A DNA stretch of 42,612 nucleotides. Source: an uncultured Saccharospirillaceae bacterium. GTDB taxonomy: Bacteria > Pseudomonadota > Gammaproteobacteria > Pseudomonadales > Oceanobacteraceae. Positions within the stretch are counted from its first letter, which is position 1. The number at the start of each line of letters is the position of its first letter. Shown piece by piece: positions 21,386 to 28,501 of the stretch. The stretch covers positions 1-42,612 of the forward strand of contig CANMOZ010000024.1 of assembly GCA_947499545.1 (NCBI GenBank), written 5' to 3'. Made by a program: the position numbers and the translations under genes. The notes beneath the pieces are model-generated. The model did no database searches and had not been told where the DNA came from. It saw only the letters and a program-made list of their open reading frames with translations.

Positions 21386-22615
21386 CTATTCAGCTTGGAT
21401 GGAGTATTTGTTGCCTAGCTCATGGATAATGGGTATTTGCAAATGAGGGCAAACACTCTTAAAGAGTGCGCGGCCTTTATCTAAAGCCTTTAAGATAACT
21501 TGAGCCTCACTTTTCATTGCATCAACGATGCACTTGAGCTTGAGACCAAGCTCAGCATTCTTATTGATTGTATCTGCCTTCAGCTTGTTAAGATGAGCTT
21601 TAAAGGATTTGAGCTGACTTTCTTTAGCTAGCTCTTGAGCCTTATCTAGGCTTTCTTCTTTGACGCCGCAATCGAGCAAAAAATCTCTATTGATGGTTTT
21701 AATGGACGGTAAAGCTCTAATTTCGCGCTCTTTTTTTCTTCGAATATCATCGGGAAGGTTTGCGCTAGGCATTTTTTGCTTCACCTTTCTGGCAACCTTT
21801 TGCGAGGAAATCACATCTTTATCTTTTAGGAGGGCTACGGCTCCCCAAAAAGCAGAGGTTGGTTCTTCGATTAAGCTTATTTTGCCCGTTTTAGGGTCCT
21901 GAAATTCACGAACATAGGTACCGCCCTCGATTTCCCGCGCAATTTCCATCCACTCAACGTTAGCTGTGCGAATGCCTCTCAGGTTTTTATCTTGGCTGTT
22001 CGAGCAGATATAGCGTTTGCTAAGACTCAGTGTTGCCCAGTCTAAACGCTCAAGAAAGTACTTGATAATGGCGTTGGTCATATCGACACGCGAATGTCTG
22101 ACGTTTCTTCTTTTAAAACTGCCCTCTTTTGGTTCATGAGTGTATAGAATTTGAACGTATAGAGGAGCAGTTTCTGGCGCAGCCAAGGCCATCTCCAAGG
22201 CATTATGCACGGTATTTTTGATTGCGTGCGCAAAAGGGTAAAGCCTTTCTTTTGGATTCAACTCATTTTGAGTGGCTTTATTAATGTACAGGGCAGAGGA
22301 AGCAAGAGCGGCGGCTGGATAATGATTAATCCTGCCAAAATTATTGCGGGCGCCAAAGGCTTTATATTCGCCAGATTCTTTTAGGTAGGCCGCAATACAG
22401 AGTTCAACCGTGGGTTTAATCCCGGCGCGCTCAAGCTGACCTTTATAGAGGTCAAGCTTTTCATGGAGTGAGTCGAAATCGAGGTTTTGCCCCTCAAATT
22501 CCAGACTTTTTTTGTGTTTTAAAAGCTCATGTTTGAGCGTTTTATAACCCGTTCTTAGGGCTGCATCTGGCGTATTTAGAAAAACAGCCAGGGCCTTGGG
22601 CGACAAAAAGGCCAT
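21386..22615 (-). CDS. Large protein of unknown function next to the origin
   Basis: 409 residues from ATG 22615, chosen because AGAGGA lies just ahead (the frame opens six codons earlier without a site). It is soluble and very basic, without signal or membrane segment. The middle part has SFKRRNVRHSRVDMTNAIIKY and RYICSNSQDKNLRGIRTANVEWM, a strand-rich look; the C-terminal third is a long basic helix region (KESQLKSFKAHLNKLKADTI). It may bind nucleic acid and help replication or copy control, being beside the origin, but no family is recognised. It shows none of the catalytic residues of a telomere resolvase that I can align. Confidence 0.7.
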   Translation of the reverse strand: MAFLSPKALAVFLNTPDAALRTGYKTLKHELLKHKKSLEFEGQNLDFDSLHEKLDLYKGQLERAGIKPTVELCIAAYLKESGEYKAFGARNNFGRINHYPAAALASSALYINKATQNELNPKERLYPFAHAIKNTVHNALEMALAAPETAPLYVQILYTHEPKEGSFKRRNVRHSRVDMTNAIIKYFLERLDWATLSLSKRYICSNSQDKNLRGIRTANVEWMEIAREIEGGTYVREFQDPKTGKISLIEEPTSAFWGAVALLKDKDVISSQKVARKVKQKMPSANLPDDIRRKKEREIRALPSIKTINRDFLLDCGVKEESLDKAQELAKESQLKSFKAHLNKLKADTINKNAELGLKLKCIVDAMKSEAQVILKALDKGRALFKSVCPHLQIPIIHELGNKYSIQAE

Positions 22616-22668
22616 AAATCCTCTTTTATTCAACGTTTTTGGTTGAATAGTTCAGAGAGGGTCGCCTA

Positions 22669-22716
22669 TAATGCAAGCATTCTACTTTTTGCTTGTGCTT
22701 GTTTTGGCTTGCATTA
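22669..22716. promoter_or_regulatory. 10-bp inverted repeat upstream of the 409-residue gene
   Basis: TAATGCAAGC (22669-22678) and GCTTGCATTA (22707-22716) are perfect complements 28 bases apart, a spacing suited to two operator half-sites. The left copy overlaps a TATAAT-like box. Confidence 0.45.
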
Positions 22717-22783
22717 AGACTCGGTTTAAAGAATGTTGGTAGCAGACTTTAAACTTCTCCCCTCTGGACTCCGATATTATCCA

Positions 22784-22825
22784 GAATCCAAAACCCCAAG
22801 GCTCCGCAAAAGTCTTGGGGTTTTT
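22784..22825 (-). terminator. Two-way intrinsic terminator at the end of the late region
   Basis: AAAACCCCAAG (22790-22800) pairs with CTTGGGGTTTT (22814-22824), with T runs available on both strands. It closes the minus-strand late transcript and any plus-strand leakage from the origin side. Confidence 0.85.
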
Positions 22826-22839
22826 CATTTCTGCTGTTA

Positions 22840-22859
22840 GCGTGTAAGAACTTACACGC
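22840..22859. promoter_or_regulatory. 20-bp perfect palindrome containing TTACACGC
   Basis: GCGTGTAAG-AA-CTTACACGC is a perfect dyad with 9-base arms. Its half-site matches the TTACACG motif repeated in the 5.7-9.7 kb control region (TTACACGC at 6821-6828 is identical). It lies just below the stop of the 76-residue gene. Confidence 0.6.
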
Positions 22860-22873
22860 GCATAGCTCAAAAA

Positions 22874-23104
22874 TCAAGAACAAACAAGAGTCTTTGATCT
22901 GCTTTTTGAAATGGATTCAAATTCGTACGCCTCTTGCAGCTCAATGACATATCGCTCAAGCGCATCAAGAAAAGTAGCTGTAGCGTTCGCCGTTGGTGAT
23001 ACTTGATCGTCATCGCTGTTTGCAATGAGTGATGATATGCAGCGTGCGCCATTGAGGCTGGCCTGAATCTTAGAAATCAAAACTTCAATATTGTTATTTT
23101 GCAT
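22874..23104 (-). CDS. Small protein behind C4-like RNA, copy 1
   Basis: 76 residues, helical, acidic. ATG 23104 is preferred because AAAGGA lies 8 bases ahead, as in the paralogue at 33802-34017. The two proteins align from end to end: NN-x(4-6)-ISK/Q near the start, DGAKCIS or NGARCIS, SDN/SDD, then a helix with E-x-x-I-x-ELQ-x-AYE. In P1, P4 and related phages the gene behind such an RNA is an antirepressor, a cell-division inhibitor (icd, kil) or a replication gene. The role here is unknown. A longer in-frame reading to 23326 runs through the RNA gene and is rejected. Confidence 0.7.
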   Translation of the reverse strand: MQNNNIEVLISKIQASLNGARCISSLIANSDDDQVSPTANATATFLDALERYVIELQEAYEFESISKSRSKTLVCS

Positions 23105-23213
23105 GCCCGTCATCCTTTTTTTGGCGGTGTGCGCAACAGGGTTAACAGTACCGGTCCAAACGATCCGGCCACCACAAGGGTGCCCCGCTGCGCCCACCAT
23201 TGAAGACGAGCAC

Positions 23214-23288
23214 AAAAAAACACGCAGGCGCGTGTCATGCCGTTTGGATTTTCGGGCTGTTAATCCCGGCGCTGGATTTTGCCAGCGC
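23214..23288 (-). ncRNA. C4-type antisense RNA, copy 1
   Basis: About 75 bases, read on the minus strand. It begins with hairpin GCGCTGG-CAAAAT-CCAGCGC. Next come loop b' (GGGATTAACAG, plus 23257-23267) and loop a' (TCCAAACG, plus 23241-23248), and it ends in a terminator (ACACGC/GCGTGT plus seven Ts). Further down the same transcript, a (CGTTTGGA, plus 23155-23162) and b (CTGTTAACCC, plus 23139-23148) are complementary to a' and b'. Size, order and two target regions match the C4 RNA of P1/P7 and the CI RNA of P4. The homology to those is by architecture. Confidence 0.75.
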
Positions 23289-23294
23289 CCTTGG

Positions 23295-23323
23295 AATGTA
23301 GAGCATGCAAAAAAACAAGTCAA
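23295..23323 (-). promoter_or_regulatory. Promoter of C4-like RNA copy 1
   Basis: TTGACT (plus 23318-23323 reversed), a 17-base spacer, TACATT (23295-23300 reversed). The RNA would start at its first hairpin. Confidence 0.8.
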
Positions 23324-23335
23324 CATTGACGCAAT

Positions 23336-23506
23336 TCATCCCTCATCGACTTTTGCTAAAAGATCATTTGCAATCAGATTAATTTGATTGGCGATTAAAC
23401 TTAATTTGGCTTCTTGCTCAGTATCATTTTCTTGGATCACTGAAAGCATGTAAGCCCAGTCGCAAAGCGTTTTTAAACCTTGGTGCAGTTCGGCTTGAGG
23501 GGTCAT
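23336..23506 (-). CDS. Small protein of unknown function after the tail genes
   Basis: 56 residues. ATG 23506 is chosen for the strong AAAGGAAAC ahead of it; the frame extends 15 codons further without a site. The sequence (AELHQGLKTLCDWAYMLSVI, then LIANQINLIANDLLAKVDEG) is one or two amphipathic helices. It lies between tail gene D and the C4-like unit, on the same strand, and could belong to either. No family is recognised. Confidence 0.6.
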   Translation of the reverse strand: MTPQAELHQGLKTLCDWAYMLSVIQENDTEQEAKLSLIANQINLIANDLLAKVDEG

Positions 23507-23575
23507 TTTTTGTTGTTTCCTTTCTGCGTTGGGGTGGGTGAATTTTATCAAAAACTGTATGAAATTACAGTAATT

Positions 23576-24523
23576 TTATTCTTTGATTTGGAGTGTTATT
23601 TGAGTGCTTGAACCAGATCTGTCTAGGCGATGCTCACAGCGTTCTACGACCCAATCGCCATCAACACCCGGTTTGTGATTAGCAATGCTTAGGGTCATTT
23701 CTGGTAAGATTTGAGGACTCAAAGGCCTGGTTAAATTCAGGCTGGCCTTACCTCTTAATAAGTTTCTGAGTTTTGAGTTGGCTGCTTTTTGAGCATCTGC
23801 TTGAGTTGTAAACGGGGTGGAAAGTTTGAACATAGGATCGCCTGATCCTGCTACAACGGTTTTTATTTGTTCAGTGTTGGGATCAACATAGCTTGATTGG
23901 CAAGATTTGAAATGGGCGCTTTCTGTGATTCTCAGCTTGCCTTTCGAGGATGCAGGGTCATCAATTCTAATGATGGGTAATTTCTCCCCCTTTGCATTTT
24001 GATTGTCCCCTTTTTTTAAAAATAACAATCGACCCGCTACCGGCTTGAATATAGCGTCAAACTGGTTTGCTAGACGACTTAAAAAAGCGAGGTCTGACTC
24101 TTTTACTTGGTCTAGATGGTCAATGGGGATTTCTGCAAGAGAAGTGCTGCAGCTTGGCTCTAATCCATGATTTACCGCAATACTGGCAATTATCTGTCCC
24201 AGTGTCGTGCTATCCCAGGCACGGTCTTGAGGCGATTTGATGTTACCGGTTAGTTCAGCCGCACGAGCATGTATATGAATTAAGTCCTGTTCAATCGGAA
24301 TTTCCAACTCGTCGACGACATAGAGCCCTTTATAAATATCATCCAGCCATATTTTAAGCTCAGCACCTGTGCGGGGAAGAGCTAACACCTGTCCGCTATT
24401 ATCAAGGCTTAGGCTTAAGGAATCCGAACTTGTGCCGGCCTCATCAACAATCGAGAGACTAAGGAGTCTTTTGTTAATGTGACCAGTAATATCCTTGCTC
24501 TGAGCTTCCAGTCTAAACTTCAT
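23576..24523 (-). CDS. Baseplate hub protein, P2 gpD family
   Basis: 315 residues, usual length. Beta-rich hub protein related to VgrG and T4 gp27 that joins tube and spike. The late-control-D pattern is visible: an N-terminal SLSLSLDNSGQVLALPRTGAEL segment, LTGNIKSPQDRAWDSTTLGQII near 95-115, a central DLAFLSRLANQFDAIFKP (150-170), and a C-terminal DGDWVVERCEHRLDRSGS. It is the last P2-type tail gene; gene X lies upstream, but 177 structured non-coding bases separate them, unlike the tight packing elsewhere. Repeat cluster H overlaps the start. Confidence 0.92.
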   Translation of the reverse strand: MKFRLEAQSKDITGHINKRLLSLSIVDEAGTSSDSLSLSLDNSGQVLALPRTGAELKIWLDDIYKGLYVVDELEIPIEQDLIHIHARAAELTGNIKSPQDRAWDSTTLGQIIASIAVNHGLEPSCSTSLAEIPIDHLDQVKESDLAFLSRLANQFDAIFKPVAGRLLFLKKGDNQNAKGEKLPIIRIDDPASSKGKLRITESAHFKSCQSSYVDPNTEQIKTVVAGSGDPMFKLSTPFTTQADAQKAANSKLRNLLRGKASLNLTRPLSPQILPEMTLSIANHKPGVDGDWVVERCEHRLDRSGSSTQITLQIKE

Positions 24524-24560
24524 GAATTCATGAAATCCTTAAATGTTGAAATAATGATAG
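24519..24560. repeat. TTCATGAA repeat cluster H
   Basis: Contains TTCATGAATTCATGAAAT (24519-24536) and CTTAAATGTTGAAATAATGA (24538-24557), near twin of cluster B. It is the only cluster far from the partition region, inside the tail operon. Confidence 0.75.
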
Positions 24561-24642
24561 GTTTGTTTAGAAAAGGTAAGCAATCAATTTGACAGGGGTG
24601 GTCGGTATTTGATCAGTGCACTGTATGTACGGAGCACTTTAA

Positions 24643-24674
24643 ATATTTCCGATAATAATATTTATCGGAAATAT
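24643..24674. promoter_or_regulatory. Perfect 13-bp inverted repeat in the tail operon
   Basis: ATATTTCCGATAA (24643-24655) and TTATCGGAAATAT (24662-24674) pair around TAATAT. It is an AT-rich stem without a T run, in the gap between tail genes X and D. Operator, processing site or scar are all possible. Confidence 0.6.
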
Positions 24675-24700
24675 AAGCCCTAATTGAGCTTGATCGCTTA

Positions 24701-24904
24701 CTAGAAAAGCTGTATTTGGGCTTTTTCAGTTTTTTTCGTAGGCGGTAAATTGATGAGGGTGCCCTCTGGTAACAGCAGCCCTTTAGCTGCTAATCCAGGG
24801 TTTGCTTCATAAACCCAGCCAATAGATTCAGTATTGTCTGGCCCGTAAACTTCTGCGCAGATTTTATCCAAAGGCTCGTTTTCATAAGTCCTATATGCTA
24901 TCAA
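24701..24904 (-). CDS. Tail protein X, P2 family
   Basis: 67 residues, as in P2 gpX. LysM-like fold: YRTYENEPLDKICAEVYG, then VYEANPGLAAKGLLLPEGTLINLP. It is thought to act at the baseplate hub with D. Its ATG overlaps the stop of gene U by four bases. Confidence 0.92.
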   Translation of the reverse strand: MIAYRTYENEPLDKICAEVYGPDNTESIGWVYEANPGLAAKGLLLPEGTLINLPPTKKTEKAQIQLF

Positions 24905-25308
24905 GAAAGCTCCTCGTGACGGCTTAACTTTAAATCTATTTTTTGAACCATAGCCAAGCCATCGGCCATAAACTCAGATTTTTGGATGTCGATGGATTCG
25001 ATCACCCACATCCCCAAATTAGCCCCCTGTCCTTCGAATCCGCCGCCTGAAATGAGTCTTTTAGGCACACCCTCGGACGCCATTTTTTTTAGCTCTTCAA
25101 GGGCATCAAAGCGATTTTTTGAGTCTGTTGGGATTTCGACGGATAAGCTCAGCGTTTCGGTGGCGGGACCCGAAAATTGAAGCCCGGGCATCTGGCCAAG
25201 GCGTTCATGCTTTGACCACCTGAATCCTAGGTTATGGTTCAGAGTTTGATAGGGCAAGGTGCTGCTTTTAAAGTGTAAGCCGCCAAATGACAGCATGACC
25301 TCGTTCAT
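24901..25308 (-). CDS. Tail protein U, P2 family
   Basis: 135 residues (P2 gpU has about 160). The N-terminal FGGLHFKSSTLPYQTLNHNLGFRWSKHERLG and the later SGPATETLSLSVEIP are family hallmarks, as is the DGLAMVQKIDLKLSR end. Needed for tail assembly, near the tape measure and hub. Located between T and X as in P2, 17 bases after T. The protein is soluble, without unusual features apart from being a little short. Confidence 0.92.
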   Translation of the reverse strand: MNEVMLSFGGLHFKSSTLPYQTLNHNLGFRWSKHERLGQMPGLQFSGPATETLSLSVEIPTDSKNRFDALEELKKMASEGVPKRLISGGGFEGQGANLGMWVIESIDIQKSEFMADGLAMVQKIDLKLSRHEELS

Positions 25309-25324
25309 AATCTTGACCTACGTT

Positions 25325-27562
25325 TCAAAGAGCAAATGCTCCCCTCATGGATCTTTCTTGCTGGGATTCACGCTCAGCCATTTGCCGGTTAATTTCATGG
25401 GCAAGTTTCGCTTCATCAATATTCGCGGGGAGCTTTTCTACATTGATGTTGATTGTCTTATTGTCCGTATAGCCGCCATTTGGGCTTGATGTTAAACGGC
25501 CGTTAATGATTGATCCCTTAGCCTCTTCAAGGGATGGGGTCGTTAGGGACGAGGTTTCAGTAATAGCCTTGTGCGTGCTGCTTTTATTGATGGAGACGTC
25601 ATTATCATCACCAAAAAAACCAAAAAAGGCTTTAATGTCATCCCAGTAGGCAAGAATGCCGGCAATTGCTGCTCCTAATGCAGTAATGCCTGCGATGATT
25701 AAGCCTATAGGATTGGCTAGCATCGCGGCGTTTAGAGCCCACTGCGCGGCGGCCATCGCTTTTGTCCCTACTGCTGATGCAATCATGACCGCTTTGTGTC
25801 GAATGGTGGCTAATGCGGCTAAATTGGTCACGCTGGCATAAAAGGCTTTGGCACTGGCAAGACCTGCTAGCGCAAGCTTGACGCCGATCATAACGCTTTT
25901 ATATGCAACAAAAGCTGTAAATGCGGTAGCTATGGCTTTCGATAAGAGCGGAAACTCATCGAGCAAATTCGCAAAGGCGTTTGCTGCATCACCAACCGCG
26001 GCGCTGATCATTAATAGACTTGGGGCCAGTACTCGCCCAAGGCTTGCGGCTGTATTGAATAAGCGCTGGTCCAGAATTTCTAGGCTTTCACCAGTCCCTT
26101 TCCCAATGGCTTCCGCCATCGCTAGGGTGGTGCCCATACCTCCTTGAAGGCTTGTTTGCATGTTTTGGGCGGCACTTTGAAGCTCTCCCACCTTCGGCAG
26201 AAGCACGTCAATCATATCGACAGCCTCTTTTGTACCAAAAGCTTTCTTTAATTCTTGTTTCTCAATATCGTCGAGCGTGTCACCGTATTTTTCTTTTAGG
26301 CGGGTGAGTATGTTGCTGGTTGATTCCAGGTTACCGTTTGCATCGTGAAAATCCAGTCCAAGCTTTTGGGATGCTGCACCGGCTGAAGCTAAAAAGCTTG
26401 CGTACTTGGTAGCGGCCTGGCCGCCTTGGAATACTGAGCTTAATAGGCCGCCAATCGCTAATTGTTCGTTAAACGTTTGACCTGCCTGTGTGGCTGATGC
26501 ACCCAGGGTTTGAACAAATTGGGCAAGTTTGCCTCCGTCAGTTTTAAAGGCTTGAACCGATGAAGCAATGCCTGCGCTAAGGTATTCAGCGAACTTCATA
26601 TCCTTCGCGGACTGATCTAAGCGCTCCCAATCGTTAATCGTGGATGCACCAAACTCATTAAATTGCTCACGGTATATTGCATAACCCGACGCAAATAGAT
26701 CCGTCATCTGAGCAACTGTGGCTTTAGTGCCCGTCGCTGTTAATGCCGCTATTTTAGTGAACTCACCCACCGCCTCATCGGACAAACTTGAAATGCCTGA
26801 TTTTATATCATAACTTGCGCTTATGAATTCAGGGGCCGTGGTGCCTGCCCACTCGCTGCTAAAAGCTCTTGCCTGTTCGGTGATGGCCTTAATGCCTTCT
26901 GAGTCAATGCCGAGTGAGGCTATTTCCCCCTGAGCGCTGCCAATTTCTCCATAAGCTTGCACCAAACTTTTGGCAGCGTATAAGGTGCCGCCCAGCGCTA
27001 ATGCATCTCCACCCGCCGATCTAGCTAAATCAGAACTCTTAGATTTAAGACCTTCTATTTTTTGCTGTTCGAGCCTCGCTGCTTCTAAAGCCTTTTGCTG
27101 CTGTTCTAAGGCTTGTGTTGCATGCCTGGTTCGTTCAGACAAGCGTTTGGACTGGCTCGAAAACTCTTCGGTTGCAAAACCCGACTTTTTCAACTCTTGA
27201 GATAAAGCCTCTAACTTTTGCTTTTCGCTGTCTTGCTTGCGCTCCAAGCGGTCTAAAACTTTGACGGCTTGGGCGTGTTCATTGATCAGCCTTTTAGTCG
27301 GTTTTTGCTGCGCATTTAGCTCTTTCTTGAGTGCTTCAGCTTTTGATTTTGCCGTTGCGAACGCTTGTTCCGTTTGCCCTAATTCTGCCTTAAGACGATC
27401 AAACTTTTCGGCCTGTTTTCCTTGGCTTTGAAGGCTGTTGAGAGCTTGTTGCGCGCCCTTTGTTTTCTCAGCTAAGGCTTGCGTTTGAGCAATCACCCCC
27501 TTCATCGGCTTGGTATATTGATCTACAAGGGACATCACCATTTCGAGCTTACTTTGCTGCAT
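25325..27562 (-). CDS. Tail tape measure protein, P2 gpT family
   Basis: 745 residues. It sets tail length and is ejected with the DNA. The N-terminal 190 residues are coiled coil (KTKGAQQALNSLQSQGKQAE; RLERKQDSEKQKLEALSQEL). The centre has the tape-measure core with AFSSEWAGTTAPEFISASYD and GLLSSVFQGGQAATKYASFL. Hydrophobic helices follow (about 530-650; AIATAFTAFVAYKSVMIGVK and LIIAGITALGAAIAGILAY). ATG 27562 has GAGGAG four bases ahead. TTG 27583 or ATG 27577 would extend it. The start overlaps the end of the E' frame. Confidence 0.93.
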   Translation of the reverse strand: MQQSKLEMVMSLVDQYTKPMKGVIAQTQALAEKTKGAQQALNSLQSQGKQAEKFDRLKAELGQTEQAFATAKSKAEALKKELNAQQKPTKRLINEHAQAVKVLDRLERKQDSEKQKLEALSQELKKSGFATEEFSSQSKRLSERTRHATQALEQQQKALEAARLEQQKIEGLKSKSSDLARSAGGDALALGGTLYAAKSLVQAYGEIGSAQGEIASLGIDSEGIKAITEQARAFSSEWAGTTAPEFISASYDIKSGISSLSDEAVGEFTKIAALTATGTKATVAQMTDLFASGYAIYREQFNEFGASTINDWERLDQSAKDMKFAEYLSAGIASSVQAFKTDGGKLAQFVQTLGASATQAGQTFNEQLAIGGLLSSVFQGGQAATKYASFLASAGAASQKLGLDFHDANGNLESTSNILTRLKEKYGDTLDDIEKQELKKAFGTKEAVDMIDVLLPKVGELQSAAQNMQTSLQGGMGTTLAMAEAIGKGTGESLEILDQRLFNTAASLGRVLAPSLLMISAAVGDAANAFANLLDEFPLLSKAIATAFTAFVAYKSVMIGVKLALAGLASAKAFYASVTNLAALATIRHKAVMIASAVGTKAMAAAQWALNAAMLANPIGLIIAGITALGAAIAGILAYWDDIKAFFGFFGDDNDVSINKSSTHKAITETSSLTTPSLEEAKGSIINGRLTSSPNGGYTDNKTININVEKLPANIDEAKLAHEINRQMAERESQQERSMRGAFAL

Positions 27563-27961
27563 GGGACTCCTCGGCATGCTCAATTAAGGTTTTGTATAGA
27601 TCGCAAAAATCGCTGATGGGGAGGGTGTGTGCATCATAGGGGTCACCAAAAAGATATCGCCTTATGTCAATTAAGGCTCTGGTATAGCAATCTGGCTGTC
27701 CCGCAATTGAAAAAAACTTATGATCTCCATATGTAGATTAATTAAGTCAGTAAAACAAAGGCTTTCAATTTGCTGCTTGGTTAAAATTGGGGTTGTTATT
27801 CTTTCCAAGAGAACGTTCAAAGAGTTTGAATCGGATTCAAGTACCTTTACACTTTTCAAACCCCGCATTTCGCCTGCTTTGGGCTCTCTGAGGGTGATTT
27901 TTTTGAGGGTTTCTTCACCATTTTCAAGTGGTTCCAATAACTCGTATACAGATGTTTTCAT
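27549..27961 (-). CDS. Tail assembly chaperone E plus E' by -1 frameshift
   Basis: P2 makes E+E' by slipping at a run of Ts; the same design is here. On the minus strand the E frame reads AGT TTT TTT CAA, giving the slippery heptamer T TTT TTT (plus 27710-27716). A -1 slip joins the first 84 residues of E to 53 residues (SIAGQPDCYTRALIDIRRYL, continuing to AEESHAAK), giving 137 residues; P2 E+E' is about 142. The E' stop overlaps the tape-measure start, as in P2. The span given is for the fused product. Confidence 0.88.
27671..27961 (-). CDS. Tail assembly chaperone E (unshifted product)
   Basis: 96 residues (P2 E has 91). The pattern ETLKKITLREPKAGEMRGLK near the start is characteristic of the family that binds the tape measure. 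Normal translation ends 12 codons after the slippery Ts, in SQIAIPEP. It lies between the tube gene and the tape measure. Confidence 0.9.
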   Translation of the reverse strand: MKTSVYELLEPLENGEETLKKITLREPKAGEMRGLKSVKVLESDSNSLNVLLERITTPILTKQQIESLCFTDLINLHMEIISFFQLRDSQIAIPEP

Positions 27962-27997
27962 AGTTTCTCTTATTGCTGTTTATATTGTGGTGGGGCG

Positions 27998-28501
27998 TTA
28001 TAAGCCTAGGTTTTCTTTTAGTTTAAGGTTTCGGTCTTTACCTGCGATTCGAATTTCATTGTTGAACAAGTCAATGTGGTAAAGCTCTTCGTTATCAATA
28101 AAACGCTGATACAAGTAAACATTGATCGTTAACTTTGTGCTGACGTCCGAATCGTTTTTGAATTCGTTTTCCTCACTCGCTTTCACATATCCACGCAAAA
28201 TAATTTTGTGCGATCTTTCCTCCTGACCATCGCTGATTGAGCCGTATAAGATCAGATCCTCTTCCAGATCCGATCCAACCAAATCCGCGAGCCTGGATGT
28301 GGATTCACGAAAGGTGACTTCCGCTTCGAGCGACTCCAATCGTCTAAGCGGTCTAGTGATCACACCACCAATGCCGCCCAAATCAAACTCCTTAATTTTG
28401 AAGTCAATTTTAGGTGGCGTGAAGCTTTCTATGGTCCCAAGAAAGGATTTAGTGCCATAAAATGCATTGATTCCGTCTAGCGCTTCTGGCCTATTCATCA
28501 A
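27998..28501 (-). CDS. Major tail tube protein, P2 gpFII family
   Basis: 167 residues (P2 FII 172). It stacks into the inner tube of the contractile tail. Family landmarks are GTIESFTPPKIDFKIKEF near residue 21, GVITRPLRRLESLEAEVTF, and LRGYVKASEENEFKNDSD in the C-terminal half. The first codon overlaps the sheath stop by four bases. MM at the start leaves one residue of doubt. Confidence 0.94.
   Translation of the reverse strand: MMNRPEALDGINAFYGTKSFLGTIESFTPPKIDFKIKEFDLGGIGGVITRPLRRLESLEAEVTFRESTSRLADLVGSDLEEDLILYGSISDGQEERSHKIILRGYVKASEENEFKNDSDVSTKLTINVYLYQRFIDNEELYHIDLFNNEIRIAGKDRNLKLKENLGL

Noticed and set aside
22682-22870. 62-residue open frame on the minus strand
   Set aside because: It runs through a strong two-way terminator and a 20-bp palindrome and has no ribosome site.
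23105-23326. In-frame upstream extension of the 76-residue gene to 23326
   Set aside because: It would translate through the promoter, antisense RNA and terminator, and has no ribosome site. The site at AAAGGA supports 23104.
25656-27431. Several plus-strand frames opposite the tape measure gene
   Set aside because: Their alanine- and serine-rich sequence is what the reverse strand of a repetitive alanine-rich coding region gives.
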